Below, in pieces: positions 1 through 7,192 of a stretch of 54,160 nucleotides of DNA. Source of the DNA: an uncultured Roseburia sp. (lineage in GTDB: Bacteria > Bacillota > Clostridia > Lachnospirales > Lachnospiraceae). The position numbers and the translations under genes are program-made. Below the pieces are notes generated by a model. It did not search any database. It was not told the origin of the DNA and was given only the letters and a program-made list of their open reading frames with translations. The stretch is from the NCBI GenBank assembly GCA_910577925.1, contig CAJTOI010000022.1, forward strand, positions 1-54,160. The letters are read 5' to 3'. Position 1 is the first letter of the stretch. Each line of letters opens with the position of its first letter.

Positions 1-84
1 AGGTTCATCCGACTGGTGAATCTTAGTTGGCAGGCTCAAAATTCCGAGAGCCTATCTTATTTTTCTTCAAATAACAATTTATAA
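1..84 (+). other. Possible 3' end of a gene entering from the left edge
   Basis: One frame is open from the first base to a TAA at 82-84, giving 27 codons with an ordinary composition (RFIRLVNLSWQ near the start). Nothing in it is recognisable. It could be the tail of a gene cut by the window edge, or chance. The remainder of 85-361 is AT-rich, shows no convincing gene, and holds only the inverted repeat at 124-156. Confidence 0.2.
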
Positions 85-123
85 ACAACTGTATGTACTC
101 ATACATCTACAAAACTACACATT

Positions 124-156
124 GAATAGTTCTCTCACAAATTAAGAGAACTATTC
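124..156. repeat. Perfect 12-bp inverted repeat in AT-rich edge region
   Basis: GAATAGTTCTCT (124-135) and AGAGAACTATTC (145-156) form a perfect 12-bp stem around a 9-nt loop. Neither side is followed by a T-run, so it is not a canonical terminator. It lies in an AT-rich stretch downstream of the RlmD-like gene. It may be the end of a mobile element or an RNA processing structure; the function is unknown. Confidence 0.55.
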
Positions 157-361
157 CAAATATAGCATAATCACATATTATATACCATTCCCGAAAATTT
201 CTATAATGTTAAAACGATTTATTACAAAACTTTTGTACCCTCACACCCCACATCCCCCACCGCCGAAACCTCAAAATACTTCTCCATCCTCTTATTCCGA
301 TTCCCTTCTTCAACTTCCGCAAACACAAAATGCTTATAAAACTGCTTAAAATAAAGAATTT

Positions 362-1627
362 CTAAATATGTTTCCTTTGCATTCCCACCACACATTCTGT
401 GTGCCCCGTCCACGGGAACATATCGACCGGCGTGCACTCCTCCGCCCTGTACCCATGCCCAGTCAGATACCGCAGATCCCTCCCGAGCGTCTCGGGATTG
501 CAGGAAATATACACCACCCGTTTCGGCGCAAGCTTCACCACGGAGGCGAGAAACGCCTCATCACTGCCCGCTCGCGGCGGGTCCATAAACACCACATCCA
601 CATCCGGCTCCGCGGGACAAGCGGCAGGGCGCTCCGCGCCCCCGGACGCCGTCCGGGATTCTGCCATCTGCGTCATAAACAGACCGGCATCCGCATTGTA
701 AAACCGTACATTCTTGATCTGATTCCGCTTTGCGTTCGTGACGGCGTCCCGCACCGCGTCGCGGTTCTGCTCCACGCCGATGACCTCCGCGGCATCCCGG
801 GCCGCGATTAAACCGATCGTTCCGATGCCGCAGTAGGCGTCCACGACGCGCTCCTTGCCGGTCAGCTGCGCATACGCAACCGCCTTGCCGTAGAGCACTT
901 CCGTCTGCACCGGATTCACCTGATAAAAAGACTTCGGCGAAATGCGGAACGTACAGCCGCAGAGCGTGTCCTCAATATATCCCTTCCCGTAAATCACCGT
1001 CTCCTTATCCCCCAGCACCATGCTCGTCTTTCGGTTATTTACATTTATCACAATCGTTGTGATTTCCGGGTGCAGCTTCCGCAGCGCCTTCACAAAATTG
1101 TTTTTCGAGGGGAGAATCGGAGAGCCGAGGACGAGCACCGCCATCACCTCACCGCTCGAAAAGCCCCGACGTACCAGCACATGGCGCAGCAGTCCGTACC
1201 CCGTATCTTCATCATAGGTCTTAATCTTAAAAGAGCGCAGCAGCCCGCGGATATCGCGGATAATCGCAGCGGAACGCTCGTCTTCAATCATACACGCATC
1301 AATATTGACCACCTCGTGCGTTCCGGCGGCATAGACACCGGAAATAATCGTGCCGGAAGGCACTCCGCCGCGGCCGTTCCTTGCGATATCAAACACCGCA
1401 TGAACCTTGTTGCGGTAATGATACGGTTCTTTCATGCCGATAATCGGGTTTACTTTGCAGAACGCTCCGATCTGTTTTTCCACATACTCCTGCTTTTTCC
1501 GAAGCTGCTTTTCATAGGACATCCCCTGATAATCACAGCCCCCGCATTTCCCCGCATACGGACAGGCGTCACTGCTCTGCCGCTTTCCGTTTGCCGTATG
1601 TTCCGCGCGTTTTCTCTTTTCCGCCAT
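362..1627 (-). CDS. rlmD: 23S rRNA (uracil-5-)-methyltransferase, RlmD/TrmA family
   Basis: SAM-dependent RNA uracil-C5 methyltransferase, about 421 aa, cytosolic. Near the N-terminus is a C-x5-C-x2-C cluster (CPYAGKCGGC, about residues 22-31), with a further Cys in the ACMIED segment; together these match the 4Fe-4S ligands of RlmD-type enzymes. The C-terminal Rossmann domain has a GIGTIG SAM loop, a DPPRAG motif and SCNPETLGRD, which holds the catalytic Cys. There is no long N-terminal TRAM domain. The start is the ATG at 1627 because GGAGG sits 5 nt upstream; ATGs further out lie before that ribosome site. An insert rich in Ala, Glu and Pro precedes DPPRAG. The gene follows a MATE exporter on the same strand. 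The family is clear; which uridine is modified (m5U1939, m5U747 or both) cannot be read from sequence. Confidence 0.9.
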   Translation of the reverse strand: MAEKRKRAEHTANGKRQSSDACPYAGKCGGCDYQGMSYEKQLRKKQEYVEKQIGAFCKVNPIIGMKEPYHYRNKVHAVFDIARNGRGGVPSGTIISGVYAAGTHEVVNIDACMIEDERSAAIIRDIRGLLRSFKIKTYDEDTGYGLLRHVLVRRGFSSGEVMAVLVLGSPILPSKNNFVKALRKLHPEITTIVINVNNRKTSMVLGDKETVIYGKGYIEDTLCGCTFRISPKSFYQVNPVQTEVLYGKAVAYAQLTGKERVVDAYCGIGTIGLIAARDAAEVIGVEQNRDAVRDAVTNAKRNQIKNVRFYNADAGLFMTQMAESRTASGGAERPAACPAEPDVDVVFMDPPRAGSDEAFLASVVKLAPKRVVYISCNPETLGRDLRYLTGHGYRAEECTPVDMFPWTGHTECVVGMQRKHI

Positions 1628-1662
1628 CATTACCTCCATGCGCACACGCATTTTGTGCATTT

Positions 1663-1690
1663 CAAGTTTGTGCGTGTGCGCACAAACTTG
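1663..1690. repeat. Perfect 12-bp palindrome between MATE and RlmD-like genes
   Basis: CAAGTTTGTGCG, a TGTG loop, then CGCACAAACTTG. No T-run follows in either direction. It is only one base from a second perfect palindrome at 1692-1715, so the short gap between two co-directional genes is almost entirely hairpin. Possible roles are an RNA processing or stability site, or a dispersed palindromic repeat. Confidence 0.65.
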
Positions 1691-1691
1691 G

Positions 1692-1715
1692 GATTGAAAA
1701 TTTTAATTTTCAATC
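1692..1715. repeat. AT-rich perfect palindrome overlapping the MATE stop codon
   Basis: GATTGAAAATT, TT, AATTTTCAATC: an 11-bp stem spanning the TGA stop of the upstream MATE gene (1710-1712). Because it includes the stop codon, the insertion or evolution of the palindrome probably set the end of that protein. A weak bidirectional terminator is possible, but there is no poly-U tail. Confidence 0.6.
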
Positions 1716-3074
1716 TTCTTCCCTCGTGATATTTCTGACCCATATGTACTTCTTATAATGCAGATAAACCGCCGGAATCTTGACAATCTCGTCAAGGTTC
1801 ACGATACAGTAAACCGCCATGACGGGGAAACCGAACGCAAACGCCGACAGAAAGCCGAGCGGCACGGAAAAGCACCACATCGCACCGACATTTCCCACCA
1901 TGTCAAACTTCGAATCACCGCCCGCGCAGAAAATACCGTCGAGCACGGTAGTATTTACGGACTGCGCCATAATGTTGCAGCCGCAGAACAGCAGCATATA
2001 CTGCAGATAGTGCGCGGCCGTCTCGCTAAGCGGCGCAAACCTCACAATCAGCGGTGAGAGCAGCATCAGAAGGCCGCCGGTCACGACCCCCACCGCAATC
2101 GCCATGCGGGTCAGCCTGCCGCCGTATTCCCGCGCCTTTGCAAGCTCCCCGGCTCCGAGCAGATTTCCGATTAACACACCAGCTCCGCCGCTCACGCCGC
2201 GGATCAGGCAGGAGAGCAGGCTCTTCGCGATGGTCGTGATAGAGTTTGCGGCCACCGCATCGCTCCCCATATGCCCCATAATCACGGAATACGATACATA
2301 GGCGATTCCCCACACCAGCGCCGCTCCCAAAACCGGCGTCGTATATCTCCAGAAATCCGCCCGCAGCATCCGGTCCGTCGGCCGGAACATGCCGCCCCAT
2401 ATGACGTGAACCCGCTCCGGGCGCTTTGTCTCAAAATAGCTCCATACAAGCTCAACCAGCCGCGCGCAGACCGTGGCGTACGCTGCTCCCCGAATCCCGA
2501 GCGCCGGAAATCCGAGCAGCCCGAAAATCAGTATCGCGTTTAAAATGATGTTCAGCACCACCGCCGTGGAACTGATGCGCGAGCTGATCGCCGCATGCCC
2601 GGTATTTTTCAGTAAAATCAGATAAATCTGCGAAATCCCGCACAGCAGATACGACAGCGCCACCGCCTGCAGGTACTGCGCCCCGCTCTCAATCAGCGCG
2701 GCATCACTCGCAAAAATTTTCATCAGCATTTCCGGCGCCGCAGCCGCAAGCACCGTAAAAATACCGCTGAAAATCAGATTCGCCCGCAGTGCGATCGGCA
2801 TCACCGCCTCAATCGAAGCGGCGTCCTGTTTTCCCCAGTACTGCGCCGCCATAATCCCGGACCCCGCAGAGATTCCGCTGATAAACAGACTCAGCACAAA
2901 CTGTATCTGCCCGGCCAGCGAAACCGCGGACAGCGATGTCTGGTCTACCGCGCCCAGCATCACCGCATCCGTCGCGCTGACTAACGCGAGCATAAAGCTC
3001 TGAATCGTAATCGGCAGCACTAATACCTTCAGCTTCTGATAAAATTCATCCCGAAAGTTCAATTTTTTTGACAT
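1710..3074 (-). CDS. MATE family multidrug/metabolite exporter
   Basis: Integral membrane antiporter of about 454 aa with roughly 12 hydrophobic helices in the two-fold repeat typical of MATE proteins. The first half contains an A-x-D-A-V-M-L-G segment in the first helix and QYWGKQD in the first loop, the second half the related SGGAGVLIGNLLGAGE. Length is normal for the family. The start is placed at the ATG at 3074, 7 nt after GGAG; an ATG at 3080 is too close to it. The gene ends in a palindrome and is followed by the RlmD-like gene. Substrate cannot be inferred. It is only distantly similar to the second MATE gene in the window (43490-44857). Confidence 0.9.
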   Translation of the reverse strand: MSKKLNFRDEFYQKLKVLVLPITIQSFMLALVSATDAVMLGAVDQTSLSAVSLAGQIQFVLSLFISGISAGSGIMAAQYWGKQDAASIEAVMPIALRANLIFSGIFTVLAAAAPEMLMKIFASDAALIESGAQYLQAVALSYLLCGISQIYLILLKNTGHAAISSRISSTAVVLNIILNAILIFGLLGFPALGIRGAAYATVCARLVELVWSYFETKRPERVHVIWGGMFRPTDRMLRADFWRYTTPVLGAALVWGIAYVSYSVIMGHMGSDAVAANSITTIAKSLLSCLIRGVSGGAGVLIGNLLGAGELAKAREYGGRLTRMAIAVGVVTGGLLMLLSPLIVRFAPLSETAAHYLQYMLLFCGCNIMAQSVNTTVLDGIFCAGGDSKFDMVGNVGAMWCFSVPLGFLSAFAFGFPVMAVYCIVNLDEIVKIPAVYLHYKKYIWVRNITREED

Positions 3075-3216
3075 ACACATTCTCCGCTTTCTGTATTCAT
3101 TAAGCGCATTTTATCATCCCACGGACTTTTTTACAACGACAGAATCCTTTTGAGATCATATAAAGTGCCCCACATTTGCACTGGCTTGGATTTAACCGAA
3201 TACGACAGCATGAATA

Positions 3217-3263
3217 AAACAACGGCGGAACCGTGACATAGAAATGCGATTCCGCCGCTGTTT
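3217..3263 (-). terminator. Rho-independent terminator after the phospholipase-like gene
   Basis: Stem arms at 3217-3230 and 3250-3263 match at 13 of 14 positions (core CGGCGGAA/TTCCGCCG). On the minus strand the stem is followed by TTGTTTTATT. It lies about 40 bp past the stop of the gene at 3300-4340. Confidence 0.8.
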
Positions 3264-3299
3264 CAGTTTGAGTGTCCGGTCAAATACTACATACCGCTC

Positions 3300-4340
3300 T
3301 CATCCGCCGATACTTTTCAAAAACTTATCATATTTTCTCAACTTATATATCTTCTCATCATAATATTTCATATCTGATACATCAAAAGAAATATTAATTT
3401 GTTCTCCGTTTTCTTTCTGCAATAACGCGACATTAAATTTTTCTAAGAGCCTCCTTGTTACTGTATATGTTGCATCAAATCTCTTTCTGTAAAAGTTTTT
3501 GTTATCCTCATACTTTTTTCTAACCAAATCTTTACTCATACTATCCAGCATTTTGGTATCCAAAAGTGCTATCTCCTGCAACGGTAACGTTTTACCGGTT
3601 TGCCGATCTTTTACTTTTCCCGTTGCAAGATTGTCTAAATCGACAAAAGATATCTCATATTCTCTGGTAATTTTTTCCATTATAGTCATCTTAAAGTCCT
3701 TGCTGTAAATTCCGTCATTCGTAAAACTATTTGCGTCTATTTCCAACTCACACAAATCCGGACTCGGCACGATAGAAGAATGCGCGTATGTATCTCCAAT
3801 TGTATGACATAAAAATCCAAATATTTTTATTGCTTTTTTTCTGTTTGTTTTCTCCATATTGTCTGAATAATAAACGTTTTCGTTATCTAATAATCTAACT
3901 AAAATAGTATTTACCTGTTTTATCACATCGGTCTGATCACCAATATAATTCCTCGTACTGAGGTAATTATCTATATAGGCAGAATCATTCTGCACCCTAC
4001 TGTCACAGCTCAAATAACTCAATGACAACTCATACAAATATTTGATTGTAACCATATAGTTATTACCGCCATGCAAGGACTTAACCTGTGTTCCACCCTT
4101 ATAATCCAGCCAGCGGTATTCTTCCTTATCCGGAAGCTGACTGCATAAATACAATAATTGCAACTCCTGCTCACTAAAATTTACGTTCTTAATCTTGTTT
4201 TTAACGATACTTTCTACTCTCTCTTTATGATCCCCTCCCTCCCATGCTTTTGCAGTAGTCGGTGTGCTAATCAGTACACCAAACAGCAGAACCAATGCTA
4301 ACACTTTATTTAATTTTTTCATCTTTATCTTCGCTTTCAC
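3300..4340 (-). CDS. Secreted zinc-dependent phospholipase C-like protein
   Basis: About 346 aa with a clear signal peptide (Lys-rich start, hydrophobic core, cleavage after AKA about residue 32) that would leave Trp as the mature N-terminus, as in clostridial and Bacillus zinc phospholipases C. Further ligand-like residues appear in family order: GGDH just after the Trp, PD in SQLPDKEE, His in SLHGGNN, and HTIGDTYAHS, an H-x3-D-x3-H variant of the usual H-x3-D-x5-H. These place it in the zinc PLC/S1-P1 nuclease fold; the substrate is unknown. The start is GTG at 4340 with AAAGG about 10 nt upstream; ATG at 4322 is an alternative. The gene is strikingly AT-rich with many AAA and ATA codons, unlike its neighbours, suggesting acquisition by transfer. 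It stands alone with its own terminator. Confidence 0.7.
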   Translation of the reverse strand: MKAKIKMKKLNKVLALVLLFGVLISTPTTAKAWEGGDHKERVESIVKNKIKNVNFSEQELQLLYLCSQLPDKEEYRWLDYKGGTQVKSLHGGNNYMVTIKYLYELSLSYLSCDSRVQNDSAYIDNYLSTRNYIGDQTDVIKQVNTILVRLLDNENVYYSDNMEKTNRKKAIKIFGFLCHTIGDTYAHSSIVPSPDLCELEIDANSFTNDGIYSKDFKMTIMEKITREYEISFVDLDNLATGKVKDRQTGKTLPLQEIALLDTKMLDSMSKDLVRKKYEDNKNFYRKRFDATYTVTRRLLEKFNVALLQKENGEQINISFDVSDMKYYDEKIYKLRKYDKFLKSIGG

Positions 4341-4470
4341 TTTCCTTTTTCCTTTTTTGCGGCAGGAAAATTATACCATTCCATTTACTAATATTCAATT
4401 AGTACTTGCATGTCTCAGTCTTAAAAAAATAACGGCTGCCACGCCCCGCACTCTGCCCCCGTATCCGCAA

Positions 4471-4507
4471 AAACACCCGCACGGCAAACCTCACCGTGCG
4501 GGCGTTT
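4471..4507 (-). terminator. Terminator of the oligosaccharide utilisation operon
   Basis: CCCGCACGG (4476-4484) pairs with CCGTGCGGG (4494-4502). On the minus strand it is followed by TGTTTTTG. It begins a few bases after the stop codon of the GH13_18 gene and marks the end of the operon. Confidence 0.85.
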
Positions 4508-4513
4508 TCACGC

Positions 4514-6175
4514 TTACCGCGTAATTTCATATTCATAAGACGCAAGATCTGCATTTAATACCGCGCGTTCCCCCTCGTTTTCCCAGGTAAAGGTAAGTGA
4601 CGGCCCCTCGCTTATGCAGGAAAATGCCGCGCCCTTCCCGAAGGCTTTTGACGTATTCCGAAAACGGAGCAGCTCGAGCTGCTTTGTCACAACCTCCTGC
4701 CGCAATCCCTCTTCCAGCTGTTCCGCTGTCAGATTCGTCCGGTTGATTTCCTTGTGGCCGCCCGCGCCGGCCCGTTTCACCGCCTCATAATCATTTTTCC
4801 CGGCAAACAAATCGAGATACCAGACCTGCGGTTTCCCCGGCATAAACATCTGAATCGCCCTTGCAAGCAGCAGCTTTTTCTCGTCTTCCCCGAGCGCGCC
4901 AAAGTAAGTGGCATTGACCTGATAATACATGTTTTTCTGTCCGTGCAGATCCTTTACATAGCCGCCGCGCGCCACAACCGCATCAATAATCCGCTTGATT
5001 CGCTCCTCCGGAATCAGACCCTTTAAGTCCAAAAGCGGAATCCCGTCGTGGCAGCCGAGCATATTCACTGCGGAAATGCCTTTTTCCGCCAGCTCCTGCG
5101 CCCACTTTGCCAGCGTCCCGCCGTCTCCGTTCTCAAACGCATCCAGAATCAGGCCCGGCAGAAAGAAATCATATGTCATATATCCGGCCTCTGCGATGCG
5201 CTCGTATATCTTTTCGGCGTAGCTTGCATGGATTTCGGGCAGAAGCGCGACGCCGTATTTGTCGGCCAGCGTTCTCACCCGCGCCAGCAGATCCCAGGTC
5301 CCCGGCTCGTTTAAGAAATTTTTCTCCCCCGGTTCCTTCGGCGCATATGCAAACGCATCCAGCCGGACAATCTGCGCCCCGTAGTCCGCAAGCGTCTTTA
5401 ACGTATTGTCATAAAATTCCCACACCAGAGGCGATTTTATATTCAAATCCATCTGTCCGAGATACGTTCTTCTGCGCTCGAGAAGCTCGACAAGGTCCGC
5501 CCTGTATGCGTCCTCTAACTCGATTTCGGCCGGGCGTTTCCCCGCGGCAAGCGCCGCGTTTATCTGCTTGGCAAGCGCCTCTGCTCTCCCATACTGAACG
5601 CCGGCGGCCCCCATGATATCCTGCGCGTCAAGTACCGGATACCGCACCTCCTGATAAAACGTGTTCCAGTACGGAACCTCTCTGCCGTCCGGGAAACGCA
5701 CCATTAAAATCGGCAGTCCCGGCTTCCGGAAAAACATATCCTTTATATAGCGTTCTTCCGGCTGAATATATCCCTGCTCCGTCATCTGTCCGCAGCCGTC
5801 CCAGAACTTATTCCAGTCGATAAAAAAGTCCCGATATTCGGAATTTTCTCCGTTTTTGACAATATCCTGAAACTGCTCGGATAACACCGACGCATGATTT
5901 AAGATAAAATCCAGTTTCAGGCGGATTCCAAGATCTGCCAGCTTCTGCAGATCCTCCTTTTCTGCCAGCATCTCATTCAGCGAATAATCAATCACGGAAA
6001 AACCCCGGTCCAGGTCCGTGTGGAACACGCTCGGCAGCAGATAAAAGGAGGAAAATACATCTTTTAATTCCGGTCTCTGCAGCAATTCTGCGATATCCCC
6101 CAGCGTGCCGCCCATACTGTCCGGATAGGCGTTGAGCATCGGCGCCAGATCCTGCGAAATTATCGTTGCACTCAT
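4514..6175 (-). CDS. GH13_18 sucrose(-6-phosphate) phosphorylase
   Basis: Glycoside phosphorylase of about 553 aa, cytosolic. The barrel contains the expected triad: Asp in VRLDAFAYA (nucleophile), Glu in LLPEIHASY (acid/base) and the HD of LGCHDGIP (transition-state Asp). The early segment LNAYPDSMGGTLGDI is typical of sucrose phosphorylases. It is known that in Ruminococcus gnavus E1 a GH13_18 enzyme beside AgaSK prefers sucrose phosphate, releasing glucose 1-phosphate and fructose 6-phosphate. The kinase gene immediately upstream makes that substrate likely here too, by inference; plain sucrose is the alternative. Its ATG overlaps the kinase stop (ATGA at 6172-6175), so translation is probably coupled. 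It is the last gene of the operon and is followed by a strong terminator. Confidence 0.85.
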   Translation of the reverse strand: MSATIISQDLAPMLNAYPDSMGGTLGDIAELLQRPELKDVFSSFYLLPSVFHTDLDRGFSVIDYSLNEMLAEKEDLQKLADLGIRLKLDFILNHASVLSEQFQDIVKNGENSEYRDFFIDWNKFWDGCGQMTEQGYIQPEERYIKDMFFRKPGLPILMVRFPDGREVPYWNTFYQEVRYPVLDAQDIMGAAGVQYGRAEALAKQINAALAAGKRPAEIELEDAYRADLVELLERRRTYLGQMDLNIKSPLVWEFYDNTLKTLADYGAQIVRLDAFAYAPKEPGEKNFLNEPGTWDLLARVRTLADKYGVALLPEIHASYAEKIYERIAEAGYMTYDFFLPGLILDAFENGDGGTLAKWAQELAEKGISAVNMLGCHDGIPLLDLKGLIPEERIKRIIDAVVARGGYVKDLHGQKNMYYQVNATYFGALGEDEKKLLLARAIQMFMPGKPQVWYLDLFAGKNDYEAVKRAGAGGHKEINRTNLTAEQLEEGLRQEVVTKQLELLRFRNTSKAFGKGAAFSCISEGPSLTFTWENEGERAVLNADLASYEYEITR

Positions 6176-7134
6176 CCCAGACTCCTTTCCGATATTCTGC
6201 CGGCGTCCATCATCTCTGTGTATTCCTCATAGGACAGCAGACGGCCCGCTTTCGATACGATTATTTTGGCCTTATGCGCCTGTGCCGCAAGCATCTCCTG
6301 CTCCAATACAAGCACCAGCGTCGTAAACGGGCTGTCCACCGCTCCGTCGCGGTTCCGTGCCCTGCGGTGCTCCATCGTCTCCTGCGGCGTGCTGTTTAAA
6401 AGCACCGGGATATCCACACCCTGATAATAATCGCTGTTTCCGTGCGTCCACTCGATAATCAGCACTTCCGTATCGGAGAAATCTATCTCCTCATACCACA
6501 GTTCCGTGTCCGTCCGACCCATGCGTTTCAGCCAGATCGAGTGCTCCCCGCGTTTAAAGCGGCCCACAATCTCTTCGATTTCCGCGAAGTTTATCTCTCT
6601 GTCGGAGCCGAGATATTCCCGCAGGCCGCATGTTCCGTTCCGAAGATACGACTCGTACCAGTCATACTCTCCGGCGAGCGCCGCGTCCGCGTCCGTTCCT
6701 TTTACCTGCTTTTCGTGAATCAGCTTAAATCTGTCCGGCGAAAACAGATTTTCCCGGACCATCCCGCGAATCGCGCTCTCCCGGAAGATGCGCAGCCGCT
6801 CGGCGTCATTGTACATCGGAATCCGCCGCGGATAATTGTCTCCGGAAAGCGTGTAGCTCCCTATCCCGGCCTGCTGAAAGTAAAACGACAGAAGCGATGC
6901 CGTCTCCGACTTTCCGACCCCCGATCCACCGCACACGGCGATCACGGTCTTCCGCTCCGAATCGCCCTGCTTTAACGCCTTTATCTGCGCGAGCAGCTCC
7001 CGAAAGATAAGCTGCGCCTTTTTTATATGCTCCTCCCCGATCTCAATCCGGTCTCCCGGCATATCTCCCTGCGGGATTTTATCCGGCAGCGCCGGAGGCG
7101 TCCATGACGCCGGATTCTCTAAATACTGGTTCAT
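6172..7134 (-). CDS. Sucrose kinase-like P-loop protein (AgaSK kinase half)
   Basis: About 320 aa, cytosolic. A Walker A loop GGSGVGKS lies near residues 69-76, followed by SGDNYPRRIP and, later, EWTHGNSDYYQGVD and an ARNRDG basic segment. This resembles the kinase domain fused C-terminal to GH36 in the bifunctional alpha-galactosidase/sucrose kinase AgaSK of R. gnavus. Here it is a separate gene, about 60 bp after the GH36 stop and in another frame. The ATG at 7134 is chosen because GAGGGAAG stands just before it; an earlier in-frame ATG at 7167 lacks a ribosome site. The predicted reaction is ATP-dependent phosphorylation of sucrose released from raffinose. Uridine kinase-like annotation would be a generic alternative. 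Confidence 0.75.
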   Translation of the reverse strand: MNQYLENPASWTPPALPDKIPQGDMPGDRIEIGEEHIKKAQLIFRELLAQIKALKQGDSERKTVIAVCGGSGVGKSETASLLSFYFQQAGIGSYTLSGDNYPRRIPMYNDAERLRIFRESAIRGMVRENLFSPDRFKLIHEKQVKGTDADAALAGEYDWYESYLRNGTCGLREYLGSDREINFAEIEEIVGRFKRGEHSIWLKRMGRTDTELWYEEIDFSDTEVLIIEWTHGNSDYYQGVDIPVLLNSTPQETMEHRRARNRDGAVDSPFTTLVLVLEQEMLAAQAHKAKIIVSKAGRLLSYEEYTEMMDAGRISERSLG

Positions 7135-7192
7135 TCTTCCCTCATTTCCGCGCTGCTTACCGCGCATTTTTCAACTTTACTCCGTCTCTTAT

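Noticed and set aside
222..437. 71-codon minus-strand frame overlapping the end of the RlmD-like gene
   Set aside because: Its first part is the RlmD C-terminus read out of frame, and the rest has no ribosome site or recognisable domain.
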